Below are positions 25,183-34,031 of a DNA stretch of 41,299 nucleotides, piece by piece. The stretch is from Desulforhopalus sp. Its GTDB lineage: Bacteria > Desulfobacterota > Desulfobulbia > Desulfobulbales > Desulfocapsaceae. Positions within the stretch are counted from its first letter, which is position 1, and the number at the start of each line of letters is the position of its first letter. The position numbers and the translations under genes are program-made. The stretch spans positions 1 to 41,299 of the forward strand of contig WTAT01000424.1 in the NCBI GenBank assembly GCA_013139415.1, read 5' to 3'. Below the pieces are notes generated by a model. It searched no databases and was not told the DNA's origin. It saw only the letters and a list, made by a program, of their open reading frames with translations.

Positions 25183-25761
25183 CTATCTCTTTTTCTCAAA
25201 CGTTACGATTTGCAGAATAGAATCAAAGTATCCCTGCTTATCGCCGCTTTCCTGAATTGAAAATCTTCTTATGAAAACAACATTTTTTTCCGATTCCACC
25301 AGCCGAACAAAGCCAATGAGAGCGGTGAGGGTAATTTGCTGAAGTTTCATCTCCACCATTGTTTCATTCAGCTTATCCCCGTCAACCGTCGACGGTTTCA
25401 TGTATTTTATCCGCTTTTTTACCTTTGCTTCGTTTGCCTGACGATCAAGAAAAGTAAAAAGAGTGAATCCAGAACCACGTTTATTGATTCTATCCTGTAT
25501 AGTCCCCTCTTCACTTTTTAAAATATGATATTCCTGCTGCAGCTCCCTGATTTTGGCCAGTTCCTGTTTCTTCCTGGCGATGGACTGTTCCAAATTACTC
25601 CGAGCATCAAGGACAGGAACAATCACCAGCTGTAGTACCAAGAAGCAAAGAACAAAACCGATTCCTCCGAATAGCACCCACCTTTCACGGCTATCCAGTT
25701 TTTCAATTCCTGATTTTTTCCAAATATCCTGCAGGAGGTTTTTATTAAGCCATGAAACCAT
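25183..25761 (-). CDS. gspM: Type II secretion protein GspM
   Basis: The 192-residue protein has a short cytoplasmic start, one helix (about 29-50), a coiled-coil stretch (ARSNLEQSIARKKQELAKI) and a small ferredoxin-like periplasmic domain. It partners GspL, whose gene ends 2 nt upstream. Confidence 0.85.
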   Translation of the reverse strand: MVSWLNKNLLQDIWKKSGIEKLDSRERWVLFGGIGFVLCFLVLQLVIVPVLDARSNLEQSIARKKQELAKIRELQQEYHILKSEEGTIQDRINKRGSGFTLFTFLDRQANEAKVKKRIKYMKPSTVDGDKLNETMVEMKLQQITLTALIGFVRLVESEKNVVFIRRFSIQESGDKQGYFDSILQIVTFEKKR

Positions 25762-25763
25762 AA

Positions 25764-27206
25764 TTATTGCCGGGCGAGTTCCAATTTAAGTTCGAAATTC
25801 ACCTTATCTCCCTGGATTGACTGGTTGGCGGAGCTAATGGTAACATCTTTAAAATATTGAGATTTACCAAGTTCTTTCTGAACATTATCAACCGTATTAA
25901 AATCGCCGGTGACGGCTTTTAACCTGATAGTGTCCATATCTGCAACCATTCGAATAACTTTCACTGACAACTTTGCAGGGATTCGAGCCGAAAGTTCAGT
26001 AAGGAGTTCGATGATAGTATACTCGGTACCGCCAGCACCTCCTGGCCTGTAGGTTGCTTTAATTTCATTGTTTTTAACTTGCAACTGCTGGACGGGGTTG
26101 ACAATTCGTGTCACCTCAGGAAGCGTCTCCTTAAAAACTTCGGAGATCTGTTGCCGCAATCGTTCCTGCTCTGCGTTCAACTTTGAATAATTATATGCCA
26201 TATAACCCATGACAAAAACAATGACGATACACAGCGGAACAGCTGTCTTTAATAACAGGTCGCGATATTCCATTAAGGATTTCTTTTTCCGAAAATCATC
26301 CTTACGAAAGTTAAAACCTCCACTCTTTGTACCATTTTTGAAAAAGTGTACAAGAATTCTGTCCATCTGCTCTTGCTGATAATGACTTTGATCATCCAGT
26401 TCAATTTTAATAAAGGGCTGTGTGCTCTGTTGAAAAGTATCTATTTCAACGCCGCCGAGCCTGGACGATAAAACCGGCGCTGCAGTTCTGACCCGCGACT
26501 CCTTACCTGTCAGATATACCCCGTAATTCGGGTTCTTTGTATCCAGGAGTTGAGAGGCGAGCACCGTCTGTATTACATTTTGAACAAATGCATCATCAGC
26601 TCCAGCAAGGCCGTCCGCTTCAGGTTGAAGGGCCAGAGGTCGGATAAGTGCAACCTGTCTATCCACGACGATAAACAAACTTGCCCAACACGAACCAATA
26701 TCGATCAGGACAAAATTATCGGCCAGTTCTTCAGCAATTTTCAATGCAGCCGAAAGGCCGCTGATTCCTATATTCTTCGGACTAATTCCAGCAGAATCCA
26801 ATAAAGAAAGATGTTCAGCCAGAAATTCCCGACTGATCATGGCCGCGATAATGTCCGTTCCTTTCGATCCGGTTTTGGCCACAATGAAATCGATGAGCAG
26901 GCTGTTCATGTCAACCAGTGAGTGATCCGCCAGCTCAAAGGGGAGCGCCTGTTCGATTTTCTTACGGTCCGAAAAAGGCAGGGAGACATTTCTGAAGGAG
27001 AAGAACTCGGCCCCAAATGTTACAAGACATTGACCTCCGCTAAATCCCGTTTGCTCTTTAATTTGTTCGATTGCATCTGTAAAGGACTGGTCCACGGTGT
27101 CAGCGGTGCCACAGCCCTTTACCAAGGTGATTTTGGAGTTTCTGTCCACCACCAGTGCTGCGACAGTATCTTTGTGGATATCCAGACAAAACAAAGCATC
27201 CGCCAT
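25764..27206 (-). CDS. gspL: Type II secretion protein GspL
   Basis: The 480-residue protein has an actin-like cytoplasmic domain (PilM-like; for example FVLIDIGSCWASLFIV), a helix at about 316-338 and a periplasmic ferredoxin-like domain. It recruits GspE to the membrane platform. The start ATG is 3 nt after gspK, so coupling is likely. Confidence 0.88.
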   Translation of the reverse strand: MADALFCLDIHKDTVAALVVDRNSKITLVKGCGTADTVDQSFTDAIEQIKEQTGFSGGQCLVTFGAEFFSFRNVSLPFSDRKKIEQALPFELADHSLVDMNSLLIDFIVAKTGSKGTDIIAAMISREFLAEHLSLLDSAGISPKNIGISGLSAALKIAEELADNFVLIDIGSCWASLFIVVDRQVALIRPLALQPEADGLAGADDAFVQNVIQTVLASQLLDTKNPNYGVYLTGKESRVRTAAPVLSSRLGGVEIDTFQQSTQPFIKIELDDQSHYQQEQMDRILVHFFKNGTKSGGFNFRKDDFRKKKSLMEYRDLLLKTAVPLCIVIVFVMGYMAYNYSKLNAEQERLRQQISEVFKETLPEVTRIVNPVQQLQVKNNEIKATYRPGGAGGTEYTIIELLTELSARIPAKLSVKVIRMVADMDTIRLKAVTGDFNTVDNVQKELGKSQYFKDVTISSANQSIQGDKVNFELKLELARQ

Positions 27207-27209
27207 AAA

Positions 27210-28289
27210 TTACTCCGTTTTTTTCCCAAGCAGATTAACCTCGCTCTCGCTCGTGCGCTCAGCAATAGCAACTACGCTGCGTGAGAAGGTATCAAATTCG
27301 CCCGTGGCGATTATTTGAAAATAACTACTCGAAGTGGTCAACAAGTCTTGATTTATCACAATATCCCCTGGCCAGCCATCAACCTCTTTGTACCATCCCA
27401 AGGTTCCAAGGTTTTCCTCATTTTCCTGGTTTCTTCTATATTCATCAAATGTCTCAAGCAGATCATCGCCAATAAGGGAATCAAAACTTTGTATAACCAG
27501 AAGTGGTGCGGTGCTTATATTCACTTTACTATCATCTCCGTACACTGTCAGATAATCGGCAAGCCCCTTTTGTTCCCCTGAGCCAAAGAGCAGTTCCGGG
27601 GATATACCTTTTATCAGTAACAGCTCCTCAATATATCGTACAGGTCCATTTCTGCAGCTATACGGTTTATCAAGCGACTGATAAAAACTACTTTCCGCGC
27701 CAAGATCCGATTCCTCGTCATCTTCATCAATCCAATCGATCAGGGCATCGGCTATGCTTCGTGCTTCCGTTTCATCTTCAATCGCAAAGACACCGGACAG
27801 CAGCATATTCTGGAACACCTGGCGAACCTCACCCTCAGTGTTGGATTCCTCACCGGTATCAGGATTGTCACCTGTTTTTTGAACCAGGCTATTTATTTGT
27901 AACCGACCAGACAGGTCGACAACCTTCAATTGCAGTGTACCGAATGAGAACGATCCTTCAAACTTCTCTTGCCCTAATGCCGCCCAGCCGTCCAAAAGCG
28001 AATCAGATTGATTCTTTTCTCCGTCTGACTGGAGGAGGGCCAGAGCAATATTTACCCCTGAATCGGCTATCACCTTGAGTTGATTCCCCACCCTGTAGTT
28101 ATTGGAAACAAGGAATTGTTGCCAGGTTGTTTTATGATACTGGATGGTGACCGCTACAAGAAGACTCACAGTCATGATGGTAACCAGAAGCGCCATGCCT
28201 TGTTCGTCTCGCCAAAGAGTTTTTTTTTGCTCCTCCGGCCTCACCTCACTTACACCTGACACCCGACACCTCATCCCCGCTTTCTCCAT
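27210..28289 (-). CDS. gspK: Type II secretion minor pseudopilin GspK
   Basis: The 359-residue tip pseudopilin has its prepilin site at G31/M32 (DEQGMALLVTIM). As usual for GspK it lacks Glu at mature position 5 (Val instead). It has the large alpha domain with SAM-like region (ALIDWIDEDDEES, PYSCRNGPVRYIEELLLIKG). The leader of about 31 residues is long. The gene overlaps nothing and follows gspJ by 2 nt. Confidence 0.9.
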   Translation of the reverse strand: MEKAGMRCRVSGVSEVRPEEQKKTLWRDEQGMALLVTIMTVSLLVAVTIQYHKTTWQQFLVSNNYRVGNQLKVIADSGVNIALALLQSDGEKNQSDSLLDGWAALGQEKFEGSFSFGTLQLKVVDLSGRLQINSLVQKTGDNPDTGEESNTEGEVRQVFQNMLLSGVFAIEDETEARSIADALIDWIDEDDEESDLGAESSFYQSLDKPYSCRNGPVRYIEELLLIKGISPELLFGSGEQKGLADYLTVYGDDSKVNISTAPLLVIQSFDSLIGDDLLETFDEYRRNQENEENLGTLGWYKEVDGWPGDIVINQDLLTTSSSYFQIIATGEFDTFSRSVVAIAERTSESEVNLLGKKTE

Positions 28290-28291
28290 AG

Positions 28292-28963
28292 CTACGGCAG
28301 GGCGAAAGCAGTTTTAAAAACAGTACTGTTTTCACTTTCCACTGACTCGGCAAATTTGAACTCCACATAAACAAGGGAAGGAAACGGGGTCTCTTCCGTT
28401 TCTGCACCGTCGCCAGGCGATACCACCTCTTCAACCTGCCACTCTTCTGTTTCATTACCATCCTGGTCAACATAGGTAAATCGAAATTCCTGCAAGCCCC
28501 GACATATGAGGTGTTTTGGTACATCGTCACCGTCTGTCTCAACTCCGGGCAGGAGAACCACATCCGACCTATAGAGATTGAGAAGTCCTGTATCCAGATC
28601 AAGCTCTGGCAGATATTGCACCAGAGCATGACCGGAAAGAGTATCGGTTTTACTCAAAACAAGGTGGGCTGATGAGACAAAAGAGAGACTGTCTCCTATA
28701 GAATCGGAGTATTCATGACTTTCTCCCAGAAAGACTCCTCCTGGACCCGTAACAATAGAACCGAAGTCCTCTGCCAACCTCTCCACAACGACCCGGGCGC
28801 TATTGGCGACTTTGAGCTGATACTCTGAACCGTGAACGATGTGAAATGTCGCACTATAAGAACCGTATACGGAAGATATCACTATTGCAAAAATAAAAAT
28901 AGCAATGAGCAGTTCAACGAGGGTAAATCCCCTCTCCCGTATTGTATCCGGATAACTAATCAC
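28292..28963 (-). CDS. gspJ: Type II secretion minor pseudopilin GspJ
   Basis: It has a prepilin motif RERGFTLVELLIAIF. I prefer GTG 28963, which has AGGAG four nt upstream and gives an 11-residue cationic leader before G/F. An upstream ATG at 28984 lies inside the end of gspI and would add seven residues. The mature protein has Glu at position 5 and the usual GspJ fold length. Confidence 0.88.
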   Translation of the reverse strand: MISYPDTIRERGFTLVELLIAIFIFAIVISSVYGSYSATFHIVHGSEYQLKVANSARVVVERLAEDFGSIVTGPGGVFLGESHEYSDSIGDSLSFVSSAHLVLSKTDTLSGHALVQYLPELDLDTGLLNLYRSDVVLLPGVETDGDDVPKHLICRGLQEFRFTYVDQDGNETEEWQVEEVVSPGDGAETEETPFPSLVYVEFKFAESVESENSTVFKTAFALP

Positions 28964-28964
28964 T

Positions 28965-29495
28965 TTACTCCTGCCAGCGACCATAATAAGTCAGCGAATA
29001 GCTGAACTTTGACGCACTCCAGGACACCGTCAATTCAACCTTCTGCAGCGGTTGTTCCAGATTCGCCAAACCCTCGGGACTGTCAAAGTTTGCATTATCG
29101 GTCTCTATCTTCCAGCTGTATCCAGGGAAATCATCACCAAAATCGCCTTCATCATTGAACGGAGCATCGTTTCCGCTTGCCAGTTCTGCAAGTTTCCCGG
29201 CAGCCAGCATCGGTGCGACAACGTTAAAGTGAGCTTCTGTTGCGTGGGAAAGGCTTTTTGATTGAGACCCAAAAAGAGCGACAAGAGCAATGGCAATAAT
29301 AGAGACAGCAATCATTACTTCCAGCAGAGTAAAGGCGTGTTTATTGTCTAACACCCCACAAGGGGGTATAAGTGCCTTATGCAGATTATTTTTCTTGTTT
29401 TTTATACCCCTCAAGGGGGTACCAAAAAGAGTGAACGAAAATAATCTGTAAGGCACTAAGAACGACAAAGAACAACAGTTTCTCGCTATAGCCAT
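28965..29495 (-). CDS. gspI: Type II secretion minor pseudopilin GspI, 5' end built from a repeat
   Basis: The mature part is clear: AFTLLEVMIAVSIIAIALVA, with Ala instead of Gly before the cleavage site and Glu at position 5. The 108-bp dispersed repeat (29351-29458) lies within the frame without breaking it. Starting at ATG 29495 gives a 54-residue leader, most of it repeat-encoded. Alternatively GTG 29354, at the repeat edge, gives a 7-residue leader (MLDNKHA) but no ribosome site. A TTG at 29501 is also possible. Which start is used cannot be settled from sequence. Confidence 0.85.
   Translation of the reverse strand: MAIARNCCSLSFLVPYRLFSFTLFGTPLRGIKNKKNNLHKALIPPCGVLDNKHAFTLLEVMIAVSIIAIALVALFGSQSKSLSHATEAHFNVVAPMLAAGKLAELASGNDAPFNDEGDFGDDFPGYSWKIETDNANFDSPEGLANLEQPLQKVELTVSWSASKFSYSLTYYGRWQE
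29351..29458 (+). repeat. 108-bp dispersed repeat inside the 5' end of gspI
   Basis: It runs from ACACCCCACAAGGGGGTAT to TCTGTAAGGCACTA. The arms AAGTGCCTTATGCAGATTAT and ATAATCTGTAAGGCACT are inverted with a 2-nt bulge, and the loop carries CCCCTCAAGGGGG, itself a palindrome. The length is a multiple of three and the antisense (gspI) frame stays open. Confidence 0.88.
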
Positions 29496-29511
29496 AGACA
29501 ATCCATAACAC

Positions 29512-30057
29512 TCAAAAGGGAACGACCTGATCGGACACTATAGCAGGATCAAGAAACGTATAGAATCGCACATTCAGGTGATTCCCATCGTTGTCTTCGA
29601 TTCGGATAATCATCTCACTGATAAACCCCTGCTTACTTACCCAGATTACTATGTGATCCTGTGACGAACCATCACTGTCACTCACCGAGACCTCTGTGAT
29701 TTTAACAGCTTCAGACAACAGCAACTCCTCTGGCTGGAGAGTATCGTTTTCTTGTTTTTTTTCTCCCTCAACCTCCTTCTCATACCAGATTCGGTTTTCC
29801 ATCTGGCTGATATGCAGCAGATACGGTTGCTGAGAACGAGCGGCTAACTCCCTTACCCCCGTCACCAGTCCAATTATTTTTCTGGTCGAGGCTTTCAGGG
29901 GATCAGTGAAAAAGGTGTTACGCAGTGACGGAATACTAATTGAGAGCATGATGCCTATCAGAAAGGTTACCACTATCAGTTCAATAAGTGTAAAACCCTT
30001 CTCATCACGTACTCTTTCCGGACTGCCCCAAAACAACCTATGCAGTGGCAGCAACAT
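29512..30057 (-). CDS. gspH: Type II secretion minor pseudopilin GspH
   Basis: The 181-residue protein has prepilin site G21/F22 (DEKGFTLIELIVV) and Glu at mature position 5. The leader of 21 residues contains an extra hydrophobic/aromatic start (MLLPLHRLFW). It follows gspG by 9 nt. Confidence 0.88.
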   Translation of the reverse strand: MLLPLHRLFWGSPERVRDEKGFTLIELIVVTFLIGIMLSISIPSLRNTFFTDPLKASTRKIIGLVTGVRELAARSQQPYLLHISQMENRIWYEKEVEGEKKQENDTLQPEELLLSEAVKITEVSVSDSDGSSQDHIVIWVSKQGFISEMIIRIEDNDGNHLNVRFYTFLDPAIVSDQVVPF

Positions 30058-30066
30058 AACCTTGGA

Positions 30067-30537
30067 CTATTCTACTTCCCAATTATTTATATCTTTTGCG
30101 TCCCCTTCTCCACCGGCCTCGCCATCCGCAGAATAGGAACTGAGGTCAAAATCATCATTCAGCCCAGGGCTGAGGTAAACAAAATCATTACTCCATGGAT
30201 CCAGGGGGATTTTCCCTTTTTCCAGATATCCGCCGTCGCGCCACTTGGCAGGCAGTATCCCTATTGCCGGAGATTCCACAAGAGCCTGAAGCCCCTGCTC
30301 CGTTGACGGGTACATACCGTTATCAAGTTTATACATCTTCAATGCGGTTTCTATTCCCTGAATTTGCAGGGCTGCTTTGGTCCTTTTGGCTTCTTCAGGA
30401 TGGCCCATGATCTTCGGACCAATATAGCCAGCAAGAATACCGATGATAACCAACACAACCAGAAGTTCAATCAGGGTAAACCCTGCTTCGCTCACCGTGT
30501 TCCGGTATTTTGCAAACCACTCATTTTTTATCTTCAT
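30067..30537 (-). CDS. gspG: Type II secretion major pseudopilin GspG
   Basis: The 156-residue protein has prepilin site G19/F20 (SEAGFTLIELLVVLVIIGIL), the conserved ALDxYKLDNG-type segment (ALKMYKLDNGMYPSTEQGLQ) and a C-terminal calcium-loop region rich in Asp/Gly (DPWSNDF, then SYSADGEAGGEGD). It forms the body of the pseudopilus. The 124-nt gap to gspF contains no gene. Confidence 0.94.
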   Translation of the reverse strand: MKIKNEWFAKYRNTVSEAGFTLIELLVVLVIIGILAGYIGPKIMGHPEEAKRTKAALQIQGIETALKMYKLDNGMYPSTEQGLQALVESPAIGILPAKWRDGGYLEKGKIPLDPWSNDFVYLSPGLNDDFDLSSYSADGEAGGEGDAKDINNWEVE

Positions 30538-30661
30538 AAGAAGGCAACCTGTTTTTTCGAGAAATTAAAAATATTGTTTCTACCAGACTGGAATATACAC
30601 AAACTCTCAGCAAAGATCCAATCTTGAATCAAATAGTGTTAAAACATGATACCAAACGCCA

Positions 30662-31891
30662 CTATCCTATCATCTGATTCATCTCAAAAATTGGCAATAA
30701 GATTGACAACACAATGAACCCGACCGCCAGTCCCATGACAGCTATCATGAGTGGTTCAATCAGTGACGTCATCCCCATTATCGCCGTTTCAACCTCTCTT
30801 TCATAGGCCTTGGCTACCTTGTCAAGCATCTGTTCGAGACTTCCACTCTGTTCTCCAACAGCAATCATCTGGACAAACATGGGCGGAAACCACTCCGATT
30901 CCGAAAGCGCATCTGTCATGCTCTGCCCTTTTTGTATTTGCTCCATCGCTTCATCGATTACCTTCGACACATGAACATTATCAACAAGGGTCCGAACAAT
31001 CTGCATCGAGGTCATAAGTCCAACACCACTTTCCAGTAAACTTCCCAACGTAGAAGCGAATCGTGAGAGAATCACTTTTTGGACAACAGGCCCGATAATA
31101 AACACCTTCAGTTTAAACAAATCCCAAAGCGCTCTCCCCGTTGGTTTCGAAATGAAAAAACGTAGACCTGAAAAAACAATACCTAAAAAAATAAGGAACG
31201 CCCACCAGTACATTTTCAAAAAATCACTGAGCCCGATAAGAAAAAGCGTCGGTAAAGGCAACACCTGGTCCATATCGTTAAAAACCTGGGTAATATTGGG
31301 AACGATATAGGTAATCAGAATAAATAGAATTGAAGAACCAATGACCGCCATAAATATAGGATACACAAGTGCTGCTCGCAATCTTCCCTTCAGCACCTCC
31401 TGTTTTTCACCAAAATCAGCAAGTCGCTCCAAAACGATATCCAATGCCCCTGATGCTTCCCCTGCACGGACCATGTTGATAAAAATGGAGGAAAATAATT
31501 TGGGGTGTTCCCCCAATGCGTTGGTCAAGGTATTACCTTCGTTCACAGATCCTTTAATCTGGGCAATCACCTTTTTCAACACAGAGTTACGTGTCTGTGC
31601 CACCAATGAATCAAGACACTGCACCAACGGAATCCCGGCCCCCAGCAAAGTCGCCAGTTGTCGGGTCATAACGCTGATTTCCTCCGACTTGACACGTTCC
31701 AGAAAGCCAAGCCCCTGTCCTCCCTTACTACTCCCCGTTGTATTTTTTCTGCTTCTACTCACCGTAATAGAGACAGGATACCTCCCCTGACTACGGAGTT
31801 TTGCCAACGCCAGAGATTCACTGTCAGCATCGACTATTCCCTTGATATTTTTCCCTTTAGCATCAAGAGCACGGTATTCAAAGACTGGCAT
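30662..31891 (-). CDS. gspF: Type II secretion inner-membrane platform protein GspF
   Basis: The 409-residue protein has two homologous T2SSF domains (about 72-195 and 275-397) and three membrane helices (about 172-195, 222-245, 377-400). Signature MIRAGE-type segments are present (MVRAGEASGALD, MIAVGEQSGSLEQML). It begins the long - strand gsp operon, downstream of the promoter at about 32018-32047. Confidence 0.94.
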   Translation of the reverse strand: MPVFEYRALDAKGKNIKGIVDADSESLALAKLRSQGRYPVSITVSRSRKNTTGSSKGGQGLGFLERVKSEEISVMTRQLATLLGAGIPLVQCLDSLVAQTRNSVLKKVIAQIKGSVNEGNTLTNALGEHPKLFSSIFINMVRAGEASGALDIVLERLADFGEKQEVLKGRLRAALVYPIFMAVIGSSILFILITYIVPNITQVFNDMDQVLPLPTLFLIGLSDFLKMYWWAFLIFLGIVFSGLRFFISKPTGRALWDLFKLKVFIIGPVVQKVILSRFASTLGSLLESGVGLMTSMQIVRTLVDNVHVSKVIDEAMEQIQKGQSMTDALSESEWFPPMFVQMIAVGEQSGSLEQMLDKVAKAYEREVETAIMGMTSLIEPLMIAVMGLAVGFIVLSILLPIFEMNQMIG

Positions 31892-32017
31892 AGAGATTCA
31901 TTTTTTGAAGTTATGGCCAAGTGGCCGACTTTTTATGGGTATCCACGAAACAACCTTCTGTGTAAACAAGGAATTTCCGCGAGAAAAACAATAAGGAACA
32001 AAGAAAAATGGTAATTA

Positions 32018-32047
32018 ATTATAATCCACCGTATAATAATTGGTCAA
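32018..32047 (-). promoter_or_regulatory. Sigma-70-type promoter of the gspF-E operon
   Basis: On the - strand TTGACC (32047-32042) is followed after 18 nt by TATAAT (32023-32018). The start would be near 32011, giving a 120-nt leader before gspF. It is in the divergent region shared with gspA. Confidence 0.5.
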
Positions 32048-32132
32048 TTGTGAAAAGAGAATTCCGGTACATGCCTTGTGCGGTTCCGGGTTCATTTGTT
32101 ATTTCAGGTTTATTTTTGGTTGATGCGAACCC

Positions 32133-33215
32133 ATGTATACACGCTATTTCGGCCTGACTGAAAAACCATTTGCCATCGCCCCCAATCCCCGATATCTCTT
32201 CATGAGCGAGTTGCATCGGGAGGCCATGGCTCATCTACTGTACGGTATCAGCAGTGAAGGTTGCATTATACTGCTAACTGGTGACGTGGGCACGGGAAAA
32301 ACTACAGTTTGTCGTTGCCTTATAGATCAGCTGCCCGCCACAACCGACATCGCAATGATTTTAAATCCGAAGCTCACAATCACGGATCTTTTTAAAACCA
32401 TCTGCGAAGAACTCAAGATCCCCATCCCGGCAGCGACACCTTCAATAAAAACTTATATCGACCAGTTAAACACATATCTGCTCGACGCCCACTCACAGGG
32501 AAGAAACACGGCCCTGATTATTGATGAGGCACAAAACCTTGATGTCGAAATTCTGGAACAACTTCGCCTGCTCACCAATCTTGAAACCAACACCAATAAG
32601 CTGCTCCAGATAGTCCTGATTGGTCAGCCGGAACTGCAAGATATTCTTTGTGATCCCACGCTGTCTCAGATTAACCAGCGCATCACCACCAGATACCACC
32701 TTGAACCGCTTCAGTCCGTTGATGTTACGACATATATCCACCACCGACTTGCCATTGCCGGTGGTAACAGCAGAAACATTCTTTTCTCAAAACAGGCAAT
32801 CCAGTATGTTGCAAAAGTTTCAAAAGGGATACCTCGGATAATAAACATTCTCTGTGATCATGCACTCCTCGGGGCATATGCTAACAACAAGGATCATGTC
32901 AGCCTGAAGGTCATGAAAAAGGCCGCCAGTGAACTCGCGGCGATAACTAGTCGCAAACGTTACTCTACAAAAATGTTTATCTCTATCCTGGTCCTTTTTC
33001 TGCTGACAATCGGGGTACCAATCAGCCTCTATTGGGTCGATGACAGGGACAACATGGCACTGCTCAAAAACAACATCGCACTATTGAACCCATTTACCAA
33101 TACAAATAACACAATGCAGCCTCAGACCTCTCCTCCGTCCTCCAACTTTGTATCACAAGAAGCCCATCAAGCACCAGAGATGAACATAAGACACAGTCCT
33201 GCTGACAAGGAATAA
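32133..33215 (+). CDS. gspA: GspA/ExeA-type AAA ATPase, short form
   Basis: The 360-residue protein has the N-terminal ExeA ATPase (YFGLTEKPFAIAPNP; Walker A GDVGTGKTT at 50-58; Walker B ALIIDEAQ at about 126-133) and one membrane helix (about 281-303). A short periplasmic tail of about 55 residues follows. The peptidoglycan-binding/peptidase-like domain of longer ExeA proteins is missing. With GspB it helps insert the GspD channel through peptidoglycan. gspB follows after 4 nt, on the strand opposite the main operon. Confidence 0.88.
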   Translation: MYTRYFGLTEKPFAIAPNPRYLFMSELHREAMAHLLYGISSEGCIILLTGDVGTGKTTVCRCLIDQLPATTDIAMILNPKLTITDLFKTICEELKIPIPAATPSIKTYIDQLNTYLLDAHSQGRNTALIIDEAQNLDVEILEQLRLLTNLETNTNKLLQIVLIGQPELQDILCDPTLSQINQRITTRYHLEPLQSVDVTTYIHHRLAIAGGNSRNILFSKQAIQYVAKVSKGIPRIINILCDHALLGAYANNKDHVSLKVMKKAASELAAITSRKRYSTKMFISILVLFLLTIGVPISLYWVDDRDNMALLKNNIALLNPFTNTNNTMQPQTSPPSSNFVSQEAHQAPEMNIRHSPADKE

Positions 33216-33219
33216 TTCT

Positions 33220-33831
33220 ATGTCCTATATCCTCGATGCACTGAAAAAATCGGACCAGGAACGGCAACAGGGAACTTCCCCGAGCCTGCACTCCAAACAT
33301 GGTTGTTACCCACCAGGATTTGAGTCCTCACCTTTCAAACGACACCGTACTTTATGGCTGATTCCTGGTGGATTTCTACTTTTTCTGACCTGCCTTGGAA
33401 TCTTCTTTTTTCAATATCAAGGACATTTTGGTGAAAAGGACTCGATAAAAGAAACAGAGAGCTCTATCCTCTCTGCCGAATCTCAAACCTCCCCTCCTCG
33501 GGTCCTGATCAAAGAGAAAACCCAAATTCTGCAGCCCATAGCAACCGAAGGCAAAGCCTCTGCCCTACCAGTGGTCGTTGAAAGAGAGACTGCACAAGAG
33601 TCTCTTCCCCTGTTAAACGAACTTTCTTCCGAATTACGGGCAGAAATCCCCAGCCTTAAATTTGCAGGACACACCTATTCAGAAAACCCCTATCAGCGAA
33701 TGATCATTATCAATGGTAAAATACTTAGGGAAGGTGATATGATCGAGCGCAATACAAAATTAGCGGAAATTAACTGGGAGGGGGTTACTATAGAGTTCAA
33801 CGGTACTCGTTTTCAGGTAAAGACCAATTAA
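33220..33831 (+). CDS. gspB: GspB-type secretion accessory protein
   Basis: The 203-residue protein has the MSYILDALKKSDQERQ start typical of GspB, one helix (about 43-64), a Pro/Glu-rich linker and the C-terminal GspB domain (HTYSENPYQRMIIINGKILR, then EGDMI). It pairs with GspA. The adjacent gspA supports the assignment. Confidence 0.88.
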   Translation: MSYILDALKKSDQERQQGTSPSLHSKHGCYPPGFESSPFKRHRTLWLIPGGFLLFLTCLGIFFFQYQGHFGEKDSIKETESSILSAESQTSPPRVLIKEKTQILQPIATEGKASALPVVVERETAQESLPLLNELSSELRAEIPSLKFAGHTYSENPYQRMIIINGKILREGDMIERNTKLAEINWEGVTIEFNGTRFQVKTN

Positions 33832-33833
33832 CC

Positions 33834-34031
33834 ATGATTCTTCCTGCCCCACCTGCAGGACACGCACCTTCTACCTGGCCGGTATCCAATTGTTTTGCCA
33901 GATCAAAAACGAAAAAACAGCATAACGTCAAGGTATTTCCCGAGAACAAGTATACTCACTCAAGAACCTATGGTGCCGGTTCCTCACCTCCCCCTGCTAT
34001 TCTCCCATATAAGATAATGTATCTGACATGA
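33834..34031 (+). CDS. Possible small protein overlapping larE
   Basis: The 65-codon frame starts 2 nt after gspB and ends in an ATGA overlap with the larE start, a layout that suggests translational coupling. The sequence is Pro/Ser-rich (PAPPAGHAPSTWPVS) with no recognised family, so it may be just an open spacer. Confidence 0.25.
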   Translation: MILPAPPAGHAPSTWPVSNCFARSKTKKQHNVKVFPENKYTHSRTYGAGSSPPPAILPYKIMYLT

